A stretch of DNA of 64,000 nt from Hyphomonas polymorpha PS728 (GTDB lineage: Bacteria > Pseudomonadota > Alphaproteobacteria > Caulobacterales > Hyphomonadaceae): contig NZ_ARYM01000008.1 of assembly GCF_000685315.1 (NCBI RefSeq), forward strand, positions 62,001 through 126,000. Direction: 5' to 3'. This document shows positions 27,639-35,180 of this stretch, in pieces. The notes beneath the pieces are model-generated. The model was not told the DNA's origin. It searched no databases and worked only from the letters and a program-made list of their open reading frames with translations. The stretch's first letter is position 1. Each line of letters opens with the position of its first letter. The position numbers and the translations under genes were made by a program.

Positions 27639-29165
27639 TCAACGCCGCAGAAGCACGCGGTGGCCGCCTTCGCGCGTCAGTTCGAGGGCGCCATCAGCGG
27701 TGATGCGCCAGGCCATTTCGCCCTGCAGGGCGGCGGTGAACTTCGTTTCTTGATTGTTCAACGCCGGCGTAAGGCAGGCCCGGCGTGTCATGGCCAGTGG
27801 CGAGAAGGTGAGGCTTGTGCCGGTGGCGGTGTAACTGCCGCTGAGGTTGTTACAGCCGGTGGAACCGGAAACCTTACCGTCTTCAGTAAATGTCAGGGTA
27901 AGGACGGTGTTGTCGATCACTCCGCCACGGTTGAGGTCTTCCACCGTCCAGGCACCGCCGCCGAGTGTGGCGGGGTCGCCCTCAACGACGTCGCCTTCAG
28001 CCGGAAGCGGACGGGCCGTGAAGGAGACGCCATCTTCACCCCGGATAACGAGGTTCCCCAAGCTATCGATGCTTCCTTCGGTCTTGCCTGAGAGGATAGC
28101 GCCGAAAGCAGATTCCTGCTCCATCACACCGTCTGCCATGCAGGCCATCTTGGTCATACCAACCCCGGTGAAGGCTAGCTCGGCGCCCGTCTGCGCATAA
28201 CCGCCGAAGAAGCGGTTGCAGCCAGTGGTGCCATTGATCTTGCCGTCAGCCTCGAAATTGATCTGCGGCTCGCTGCCGGCGACAACAGCGGTGCCCCCCG
28301 TTGTTTCGACCTGCCAGCGGGTGCCCGCCAGCGGTTTGAGGCCGGAGGGAGTCAGTTCTATCTCGGTGCCATTCTCACCGGTGAGGATGACTTTGCCGTC
28401 GGCGCCGGGGGCAAAGGTGGCTGTACCCTTGAAGGCGGCGTAAAGCGCGCCTTCCTGCGCGCCCGCTCTGGGATCAAGACAGGCCATCATGGTGGAGATG
28501 AGGTCTCCGAAGGTTATCTTGCCATCGCTTTCGCCAAAGCTGCCGCCATAGGTGTTGCAGCCGCCAAAGCCGCCGACCCGGCCATCTTCACCGAATTTGA
28601 CAGTCATCGGGCGCTGGCCGGAGACTGGCTGACCGCCAATGGCGGATATGCGGTAGTCTTTGCCGGTCAGTTTCAGTATGGCGGGCGCTTCAGGGGACGG
28701 AGCGGCGGGCGCGGGCGCGACCTTCACCATCACCAACGTTCCGGCATTCACGCTGCCGCTGACAGCCTCAATCTGGTGAACGGTATCGGTGGTCCAAAGG
28801 AGGGTGCCATCCGGCCCGGTGACGGTGGCGCGCAGGGTGTAGGTGAAGCGCGGGTCGAGTGTTTGATTGACGCGCAGAATGAAGTTTTTCGGCACGCCGC
28901 CATCATCCAGGCTGTCCGACCAGTCTGCCAGCGAAATGGCGGGCGCGTCGGCACGGGAGGTGTCTGACAGTTCCACCTTGAGAACAGAGCCCTTAGGGGC
29001 GGCCATCCGCTCGCGATAGGTGGCAGAACCGGTCACGGTCAGCACGGCGGCTTCCTCTTGCGGGGACAGGGCCGTGGGCGGTGTCTGACAGGCGCTGAGT
29101 ATGGGCGCGGCCGAGATGAGAAAAAGCGGTACGAGCGCCGCCTTGTAGAATTTTCCATATGCCAT
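27639..29165 (-). CDS. Lipoprotein with YbaY-like and three META domains
   Basis: This 508-residue protein starts with a lipoprotein signal (lipobox ILSAC, lipidated Cys near 26). Residues about 40-145 form a YbaY-like beta domain, and then three META/HslJ-type domains follow in tandem (about 160-270, 275-385, 395-505). Each META copy has the family GCN motif (FGGCNTYGG, TTGCNRFFGG, STGCNNLSG) and a downstream MACL/MACM/RACL-type cysteine, so each probably holds a disulfide. META domains occur in envelope stress and drug-resistance proteins such as HslJ; the exact role is unknown. GGGAGG precedes the ATG. Three META repeats on one chain is more than usual. Confidence 0.85.
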   Translation of the reverse strand: MAYGKFYKAALVPLFLISAAPILSACQTPPTALSPQEEAAVLTVTGSATYRERMAAPKGSVLKVELSDTSRADAPAISLADWSDSLDDGGVPKNFILRVNQTLDPRFTYTLRATVTGPDGTLLWTTDTVHQIEAVSGSVNAGTLVMVKVAPAPAAPSPEAPAILKLTGKDYRISAIGGQPVSGQRPMTVKFGEDGRVGGFGGCNTYGGSFGESDGKITFGDLISTMMACLDPRAGAQEGALYAAFKGTATFAPGADGKVILTGENGTEIELTPSGLKPLAGTRWQVETTGGTAVVAGSEPQINFEADGKINGTTGCNRFFGGYAQTGAELAFTGVGMTKMACMADGVMEQESAFGAILSGKTEGSIDSLGNLVIRGEDGVSFTARPLPAEGDVVEGDPATLGGGAWTVEDLNRGGVIDNTVLTLTFTEDGKVSGSTGCNNLSGSYTATGTSLTFSPLAMTRRACLTPALNNQETKFTAALQGEMAWRITADGALELTREGGHRVLLRR

Positions 29166-29190
29166 TCAGGCCTCCCTTCGGATCAACTTG

Positions 29191-29202
29191 CCGGATATCC
29201 GG
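29191..29202. promoter_or_regulatory. 12-bp perfect palindrome in divergent region
   Basis: CCGGATATCCGG is a perfect palindrome 26 bases upstream of the META lipoprotein start, in the 230-base gap shared with the Crp/Fnr gene. It could be an operator for either gene. It does not match the usual Crp (TGTGA-N6-TCACA) or Fnr (TTGAT-N4-ATCAA) site, so no regulator is named. Confidence 0.3.
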
Positions 29203-29395
29203 ACCGGCTTGCGCCTGCCGCTGCGGCAGATTCCCCGAAGGGATGGCATCAGCAAGGCGGCATTATGGCAAGCCTGACGTCCTCTTACTCTACGACACGG
29301 CTGGCTGGGTGCGGAAGGCCGTTTCCATGCCGGTGGAAGCTGCTAATCTCTCCGCTGAGGGTAACAGACTGGCGCATACTGGGGAGGTATCGCCG

Positions 29396-30136
29396 ATGAA
29401 GACAACCAGTACGATCGACCTGCAGCGGGGCCGATGGTTTTCGGCTTTGCCGGAGGCGTTGCAGGAAGAGATTTTGCAAAACGCTACGCGGCAGAAGCTG
29501 CGGCGGGGCAAGCATGTGTTCCGGCAGGGAGATCCCCCCAGCGGTATCTATGGCCTGGTGGGCGGGGAAGCCCAGATCATCGGTACAACGCTTGCCGGGC
29601 TCGACATTCTGGTGGCGGTTTATCGACCGGGCGACTGGACGGGCTTTCTTGCCTGCGTTGACGAGGGGCCCTACACCTTTTCCGTGATCGCCAGCCAGCC
29701 TTGCGAAGTGATGCATCTGCCGCTCGCGGCGGTGAAGCGGCTGTTCCTGTCAGACGCCGAGAACTTCCGCCGCTTCGTATTGCCGGAGATGGCCTCCATC
29801 CGGGCGATCTATTCGCAGGTGGTGGAAAGCCTTGCCTTTACGCCGCTGCAGCGGCTGGCGCGGCGCCTGATTGATCTGACGAGCGAGCCTCATGGTGGGC
29901 GGGCGACATCCTCCTTCATCAGCCCGGTGACACAAGATCAGATCGCCCTGTCGATCATGGCATCGCGCCAGTGGACCAACCGTCTTCTGCAGCATTTGGA
30001 GCAGGCGGATGTAATCCGCATTTCCCGCAGCCGGATCGATATTCTCGATCGTGCGCGGCTCAGCCAGCTGGCGGTACATGGCGAGAGCGGGTTTACCCTT
30101 GCCGAGACAGCACCGGGACAGGCCTCGCTGGTTTGA
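29396..30136 (+). CDS. Crp/Fnr-family transcription regulator
   Basis: This 246-residue regulator has an N-terminal cyclic-nucleotide-binding-like beta roll (about 20-130; KHVFRQGDPPSGIYGLVGGE), a long dimer helix, and a C-terminal winged helix (about 160-225) whose recognition part reads TQDQIALSIMASRQWTNRLL. It lacks the N-terminal cysteines of Fnr, so it is not an iron-sulfur oxygen sensor; the Arg and Ser needed for cAMP are not evident either. GGGGAGG precedes the ATG at 29396; upstream open frame is not supported. It is divergent from the META lipoprotein gene, a possible target. Confidence 0.87.
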   Translation: MKTTSTIDLQRGRWFSALPEALQEEILQNATRQKLRRGKHVFRQGDPPSGIYGLVGGEAQIIGTTLAGLDILVAVYRPGDWTGFLACVDEGPYTFSVIASQPCEVMHLPLAAVKRLFLSDAENFRRFVLPEMASIRAIYSQVVESLAFTPLQRLARRLIDLTSEPHGGRATSSFISPVTQDQIALSIMASRQWTNRLLQHLEQADVIRISRSRIDILDRARLSQLAVHGESGFTLAETAPGQASLV

Positions 30137-30161
30137 GCCGGCGAGGCCTGGGGCCGGAGGG

Positions 30162-30671
30162 TTAGTGCGCGTCGGTGACCTCGGAGATTTCGCCGAGGGT
30201 CTGGCCGCCGCAGGTGATGGTCACGCGGCTATAGCTGCTGCCGGCGAGGGGGCCGGTATAGTGGACTTCCTCGGTGGCGATGGCCATCGTGGCGGGCTCT
30301 GTGGGCGCGACCGGGATGAGTTTCAGGTTGAGAGCGGGGGTCATTGAGCGGTCCATCGGCCCGACCTCCCAATTGAAGGTATATCCCCCTGATCTGACAT
30401 CAACCTTGCCGATGACATGCACTGTTGGCGAAGCGTCGGGGCCGGGCATTCGGTCGATCCAGGCTTCCCAGTCGCGCGAGTCCAGAACGGCGCATTCTTC
30501 GGCCGGAGCAGCTTCGGGCGTCGGGGCCGATTCGGGGATTACGGCCATGTCGCCTTCTGCGGCCGGAACAGGCGGAGGCTCTGCGGCGGGGGTCTGTTCG
30601 GCAGGGGGCGCGCAGGCGGCGAGAATGATTCCGCTGGCGGCAGCCAGGGCAAGGAGGCGGAGGCTGGTCAT
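30162..30671 (-). CDS. Hypothetical lipoprotein
   Basis: This 169-residue protein has a lipoprotein signal (ILAAC, Cys20) followed by an alanine/proline-rich linker of about 35 residues and a globular C-terminal domain. Two cysteines (in ECAVLDS and TITCGG) could pair. The repeated aromatic/strand pattern suggests a small beta fold. I do not recognise the family. AAGGGAA precedes the ATG. The gap upstream of it carries a striking four-copy 10-bp repeat (30738-30777), which may control it. Confidence 0.6.
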   Translation of the reverse strand: MTSLRLLALAAASGIILAACAPPAEQTPAAEPPPVPAAEGDMAVIPESAPTPEAAPAEECAVLDSRDWEAWIDRMPGPDASPTVHVIGKVDVRSGGYTFNWEVGPMDRSMTPALNLKLIPVAPTEPATMAIATEEVHYTGPLAGSSYSRVTITCGGQTLGEISEVTDAH

Positions 30672-30737
30672 GTGATTTCCCTTTGTTTCAGGCTTCCCAA
30701 GGATAGCCCTACTTGCGCGGGTAACGTGTCAATTTGA

Positions 30738-30777
30738 GGACAGTTCCGGACAGATACGGACAAATCCGGTCAGTACC
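30738..30777. repeat. Four tandem 10-bp GGACA repeats, array 1
   Basis: Four units follow one another in exact 10-bp register: GGACAGTTCC, GGACAGATAC, GGACAAATCC, GGTCAGTACC. The core GGACA falls once per helical turn. A second array with the same unit lies at 63722-63761. It lies 67 bases upstream of the minus-strand lipoprotein start and after the stop of the hydrolase gene, so it could be a multi-site operator of the lipoprotein gene. Confidence 0.75.
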
Positions 30778-30793
30778 AAGCTATCAGGGGTAC

Positions 30794-31879
30794 TCACCTG
30801 GTCACGGTTTTCTTGTTCAACCCACCGGCAGCCGGAAGCGAATAGAGCGTACCGTCCTCGCCGATATCGATCTTTCCGGAATAGGCCGCACCCGTGCCCT
30901 TCAGGAAGACAGGGTAGAGCAGCTTCGACGGGAGCGGCGGAACGATATGGTAGATCACCAGCCGCTCTACCCCGGCAGCCTCAGCGGCGCGGGCGGCGTC
31001 CATTGGAGACGCGTGATAGTCCAGAATGTCGGCAAACACCTTTGACAGCGGGGCGGCGCCCGCCTCGCCGGCCGCCTTCGACATGGCGGCGACCATTTCC
31101 GCGTTCAGTGCCTCATGGAAGAGAATATCGGCACCTTCAGCCACGCTGACAAGATTGTCCGAATACACCGTATCGCCGCTGATGACGGCCGATCGGCCTT
31201 TGTAATCGATACGGAAGCCATAGGCCGGCTCGACCGGAGAATGATTGACCAGAAAGGCGGTGATCTGAAGGTCGCCCTCATCCAGCAGCACGGCGCGGGC
31301 GCCGGGGCCGGAGGGTAGGTCGATTACCTCCGGGGCAAGGCCATAGCCGGCGGGGTTGGCAACAGCAGGGCCGTGGTGCGCCATGCGGTAGGTGCTGTCG
31401 ATACGGTACGCCGCGTTGAAGCCATCGGTGATTTCGGCAACACCGATAGGACCCGCGACGGGCAGGGGCGTGGACCGGCTGCCGCCGACCCAGGCGCCGA
31501 CCATGAGTTCGCCAAGGCCGTCAAAATGGTCCGAATGCAGATGACTTAGATAGAGCTTTTCGGTACGGCCTGTGGGAAACCCCATGCGTGTGAGCCGCCG
31601 GATGGAGCCGCCGCCAACATCGAAAATGAAGGCGCGATCACCCGCCAAGACGCCAATACAGGACCCCGCGCGGGCAGGGTCCGGTAAGGGTGATCCGCTG
31701 CCGCAGAGATAAAGGTGGAGGCCATCGGGAAGGGCGGCGGAGGGGTCTTTCCCAACATTATCAGCCACGGCGCGGCGGAAGACCGCCTCGCCGATCTGGA
31801 CCGCGAAAACCTGCCGCGCCGCCAGCAGCGCCAGGACACTGACGGCCAGTGCGATAACCGCCCATTTCACGATCCGCAT
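30794..31879 (-). CDS. Metallo-beta-lactamase-fold hydrolase, membrane-anchored
   Basis: This 361-residue protein has an N-terminal hydrophobic anchor (about 5-25) and a metallo-beta-lactamase fold with the zinc motif SHLHSDHFDG (H113, H115, D117, H118). A later SGDT (metal-bridging Asp) and FHEA, and a C-terminal YHIVPP His complete the RNase Z/arylsulfatase-like arrangement. With an exported or membrane location an RNase role is unlikely; lactones, sulfate esters or phosphodiesters are possible substrates. The ATG at 31879 follows GGGAGGGG; a start 42 bases upstream is less likely. Confidence 0.83.
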   Translation of the reverse strand: MRIVKWAVIALAVSVLALLAARQVFAVQIGEAVFRRAVADNVGKDPSAALPDGLHLYLCGSGSPLPDPARAGSCIGVLAGDRAFIFDVGGGSIRRLTRMGFPTGRTEKLYLSHLHSDHFDGLGELMVGAWVGGSRSTPLPVAGPIGVAEITDGFNAAYRIDSTYRMAHHGPAVANPAGYGLAPEVIDLPSGPGARAVLLDEGDLQITAFLVNHSPVEPAYGFRIDYKGRSAVISGDTVYSDNLVSVAEGADILFHEALNAEMVAAMSKAAGEAGAAPLSKVFADILDYHASPMDAARAAEAAGVERLVIYHIVPPLPSKLLYPVFLKGTGAAYSGKIDIGEDGTLYSLPAAGGLNKKTVTR

Positions 31880-32019
31880 ATGCCCCTCCCACGGGTGTTT
31901 TTTGTGGGGAGGTTGGAGCATATGACATTATTCGTGTCAATTGTTTTGAGGGCGTGGGGTCAGACTGGAGGGGTGGTCCCCCCGCGCGTAGCGGCGCAGG
32001 AGGGGATTAACCGAGCCGC

Positions 32020-33315
32020 CTATCGGCAGACCTTGGCGCTGGTGTTGCTGCCGCTCATGGTGCAGTGGGCGTAGCGGTATTTCGCTTTCGTTTCCGCCGA
32101 GATCTGCGAGGCGCTTTTCATCGGCGGGGGCGAGAAGGAGGGGCTGCTGGAGGTGTAGCGCGGGGCGGAGGCGCCGTAGAGTTCTTTCCAGCGGGCGTCG
32201 GCCATGCCGGGCTCGTTGGTACCGGTGCCGAAGGTACCTTGCAGGCCTGTTCCGCGGGCGGACAATTCGGCATCAGCGGCGGCGCGGACGGGGCCAGACT
32301 GGAACCAGAGGGCGGCGGCGTAGAGGTCGGTCGTGGAGACCTGATCCATGCGGCCAGCGGCCTTGGTGGCGAGAATGGTTCTCTCGGCAAGGGATTTTGA
32401 ACCGGCCGAGTTGATCGCGGCGCTGACGGCATCGCCATAGCGGCCTTCGGCCAGCGGCGTATCGATCATGGCCTTGATTTCGGCCATCCAGGCTTCGTAT
32501 TCGGCCAGTTCCTTGTTGTAGGTTTCCCATTCGGTGGCGCGGTCGCAGGAGTCTGTGTGGCCCTTGTTGCAGGCGTGGCGGAGATACAGCGCGCCGAGTT
32601 CATACTCCTCGATGTCCAGGTAGACGCCGGCGACATTGCGGCAGTCGCCGCCGCTGTTCTGTTCGTCACAGCGGATCAGGGAATAGGTGAGGCCCTTCTG
32701 GGCGTCGAAGGTGGGCGCGCCGGGATCGGCGTAGACGCGGGCGGCGACGCTGCAGCCCATTTCGTCGTGATACTTGTTGCAGGTGCGCTCAGCGAACCAG
32801 CCGGCGTTCGCCATGTTGATCATCGCGGGGTATTTGCCTTCATTGCCATCCCAGCCCCAGTAGAGGCCCCAGAAGCAGGGGTTTTCCACGCCGGCTTCGC
32901 AGGCGGCCTTGGCGGTGGCGACGGCCTTGGTGAAATCATGGGCGGGCGAGGTGGCGCTGAGGCGGTGGCCGATACTCTTGTCGCAGCCATCGACATGCCC
33001 CATCGCGCAGGCGCGCTCCATGTACTCGACGCCCTTGACGACATCCTTGGGCACGTTGCCATCGCCGTTGGTATAGAAATAGCCGGTGGTGGTGCAGCCA
33101 TCGGGGATGCCCATGTCGCAGGATTTCAGGAAGAAGGAGGCGGCTTTCTGCTTGTCTTCCGGGGCGCCGATGCCCTGGGCGTATTCGGCGCCGGTGTAGA
33201 AGCAGGCCTCTGCGTCACCGGCGGTGCAGGCGGGTTCGGACTCGGTCTGAGCGCTGGCGGGGGCGGCAAAGAAGGCGAGGGTGGCCGCTAAGGCGGCGAG
33301 GGTGAGAAGGCGCAT
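32020..33315 (-). CDS. Exported cysteine-rich Sel1-like repeat protein
   Basis: This 431-residue protein has a signal peptide (cleavage near 22-23, ASAQ) and then a chain of Sel1-like alpha/alpha repeats of about 36 residues, each with a Cys pair (CTAGDAEACFYTG, SCDMGIPDGCTTTG, ACAMGHVDGCDKS, and so on to about residue 265). The paired cysteines resemble the Helicobacter cysteine-rich (Hcp) type, where disulfides staple each repeat. The C-terminal third has no repeats and is Ser/Pro-rich near 395-410. AGGGAG precedes the ATG. Such proteins often act as periplasmic scaffolds or binding proteins; no partner is adjacent. Confidence 0.8.
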   Translation of the reverse strand: MRLLTLAALAATLAFFAAPASAQTESEPACTAGDAEACFYTGAEYAQGIGAPEDKQKAASFFLKSCDMGIPDGCTTTGYFYTNGDGNVPKDVVKGVEYMERACAMGHVDGCDKSIGHRLSATSPAHDFTKAVATAKAACEAGVENPCFWGLYWGWDGNEGKYPAMINMANAGWFAERTCNKYHDEMGCSVAARVYADPGAPTFDAQKGLTYSLIRCDEQNSGGDCRNVAGVYLDIEEYELGALYLRHACNKGHTDSCDRATEWETYNKELAEYEAWMAEIKAMIDTPLAEGRYGDAVSAAINSAGSKSLAERTILATKAAGRMDQVSTTDLYAAALWFQSGPVRAAADAELSARGTGLQGTFGTGTNEPGMADARWKELYGASAPRYTSSSPSFSPPPMKSASQISAETKAKYRYAHCTMSGSNTSAKVCR

Positions 33316-33386
33316 GAGGCAGGCTCCCTATGTGAGTGCGGGATAGGCGTGCCTTGGGTGTTAGGGAGGTTTTCAGGGTGGGGGCA

Positions 33387-33402
33387 CCCCCGGTTCCGGG
33401 GG
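33387..33402 (-). other. GC-rich hairpin after the ParA operon
   Basis: CCCCCG and CGGGGG pair around a GTTC loop, 16 bases beyond the stop of the minus-strand gene at 33418. There is no T run, so it is at best a weak or Rho-assisted end of the ParA operon. Confidence 0.3.
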
Positions 33403-33417
33403 GCTGGCCCGCAGGGA

Positions 33418-34062
33418 TCAGGTGCGGAAGGATTTGCGGCCGAAATAGGCGCTGCCGGGGGGCGGCGGCGGGGGCGGACTGGTGGAATCCGTTTCGGTTT
33501 CCTCCTCGGTCGCGGTTTCGGTATCGTCCGTCAGCCGAACGGTGCCTGCGCCCCAAGCGTCTTTTTTCTCTTCCGATTCCGGCTCCGTTTTGGGTTTTTC
33601 AGCGGCAGCCTCTGGCTTGTCTTCCGCAGGAGGTGGAGGAACGTTGTCGGATACGCGATCAAGCAGCGGCCGGGGCGGCGGCTTGATTTCGGCCTTTGGC
33701 TCTGTTGCCGGCTCTTGCGGTATTTCTGGCAGCTTTACCGCCGCGAGCAGTTTGCGCACATGCGCGGCAGCGGCCGACGCGGTGGAGACTTCAAAGTCCG
33801 GTACGCGCTTGTCCAGCCGGCGGGCGAGCTGGCGAGCCTGATGGTGGGTGAGAGATTTGAGCTGGACGTTGAACGCCTCTTCACCGATGGCGGCGCGCAC
33901 CTGGGTGAGGGTTTCCGGCGTCTGGCCGGCCGAAAGCAACAGCTTCTTGGCGATCATGCCGGCGGCGGCAGCCCAGTCCTTGTCGGAGACGCCGAGCGTT
34001 TCCTGAAGGCGGAGAAGGGCGTTGACCGCCTGGATGCCGGACACTTCGCCGTCTGCGGTCAT
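33418..34062 (-). CDS. Acidic/proline-rich hypothetical partner of ParA
   Basis: This 214-residue protein has an alpha-helical N-terminal half (about 1-110, rich in Leu and Ala) and a disordered, acidic and proline-rich C-terminal half (about 110-214, with PPPPAEDKPEAAAEKPK and a PPPPPPP run). It does not look like ParB: no helix-turn-helix or CTPase motif is seen. Its ATG overlaps the stop of the ParA gene by 4 bases, so the two are translated together and probably work together, perhaps as cargo adaptor and ATPase. I do not recognise the family. Confidence 0.65.
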   Translation of the reverse strand: MTADGEVSGIQAVNALLRLQETLGVSDKDWAAAAGMIAKKLLLSAGQTPETLTQVRAAIGEEAFNVQLKSLTHHQARQLARRLDKRVPDFEVSTASAAAAHVRKLLAAVKLPEIPQEPATEPKAEIKPPPRPLLDRVSDNVPPPPAEDKPEAAAEKPKTEPESEEKKDAWGAGTVRLTDDTETATEEETETDSTSPPPPPPPGSAYFGRKSFRT

Positions 34063-34943
34063 GCAACCTTCTCCCGAACTTCGGCGAGAAGCTGTTCGAT
34101 GATCTGGAGAGCTTCACCCGACCATTTGGCCTGCAGCGTCGGCTCCGGTCCCAGCTCGATGGGGTTGGAGGCAAAGCCGGGCTTCATCGGGATCACGGTC
34201 TTGAACATCGCAAATTCGGTTTCCGCCGCAGTGGACGCTTCCCGCATCGCGCCGAGCACAACCTGCTGATGGGAGGAGCCATCATAGCGGGTGGCCAGGA
34301 CAACCGGGAGCGTTTCGATATCCCGGTTACGCAGATTCTTCATGATGTCGCCAGTGAAGAGGTCGAGCCCCAGTGTGGACATGAAATCCGGGATTGTCGG
34401 CACGATGATCAGATGGCTGGCCGCGAGGACGGTTTCGGTCATCACCGAGATGCCGGGCGGGCAATCGAAGAGGATGACATCATACTGCGCCTTCAGGAGG
34501 TTCAGATCGTCCCGCAGGCGCTTGCCGACCTGATTCTGCAGGGCCTCCATGGCATAGCCCTTGGCGGTCAGCTCGAAGATCAGTTCGCGCTCTGTCTTCC
34601 GCAGGCGCGGTGAGGAGGGGATGAGATCCAGCGGCAGGGGCTTGCCCTTGAAGGTGACGTCGCTGGCATCCGTGATGATGAATTCACCCAGACGGCGCTG
34701 CTCGTTCGCGAAGAAGTTCTCCAGCAGCCAGTCAGAGATGGTCATATAGTCGTTGATGGCCTCGAACAGGTGTTCGTCGCCATTGTTGCCGAAGATCAAC
34801 AGCGAGGCATTGGCCTGGGTGTCGAGGTCAATCACCAGGGTGCGCATACCCGAAGCCGCGAAGGCCTCCGCGAGGCTGACGCAGGTGGTGGTTTTGCCGA
34901 CACCGCCTTTGGAATTGGCGATCGAAATGACGCGGGCAGACAT
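34059..34943 (-). CDS. Orphan ParA-family ATPase
   Basis: This 294-residue ParA/MinD-type ATPase has a deviant Walker A, SKGGVGKTTT (11-20), with the signature Lys12, a Walker A' region (VIDLDTQANASLL), and Walker B near VILFDCPPG. ParA proteins dimerise on ATP and use the nucleoid or membrane as a track to position DNA or large complexes. No parB or centromere-like repeat lies nearby, so chromosome partition is unlikely. The partner at 33418 may connect it to its cargo. AGGAAC precedes the ATG. By family the cargo might be a chemoreceptor cluster, polar machine or carboxysome-like body. Confidence 0.87.
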   Translation of the reverse strand: MSARVISIANSKGGVGKTTTCVSLAEAFAASGMRTLVIDLDTQANASLLIFGNNGDEHLFEAINDYMTISDWLLENFFANEQRRLGEFIITDASDVTFKGKPLPLDLIPSSPRLRKTERELIFELTAKGYAMEALQNQVGKRLRDDLNLLKAQYDVILFDCPPGISVMTETVLAASHLIIVPTIPDFMSTLGLDLFTGDIMKNLRNRDIETLPVVLATRYDGSSHQQVVLGAMREASTAAETEFAMFKTVIPMKPGFASNPIELGPEPTLQAKWSGEALQIIEQLLAEVREKVA

Positions 34944-35180
34944 TTTGCGTTTCTGTTCCTGTCTCAGCTCAGAGCCCCCGGCTCTTGCCAGATTTGGGGG
35001 GACAAGGCCACCCGCTATCCCTGCTTTTGAACACCGCCACCGAATAAAAAATCGTCAATGATTCAGGGGGGCAGCGCGCCGAGCCTGCAGAAAGTTGTGC
35101 CGGCCAATCCGGCAGGGGGCTGCGTGCGCCGACAATCAGGACTGTCGGAACAAGCCGGCAGTGACCTGAGGCGCAGACCT

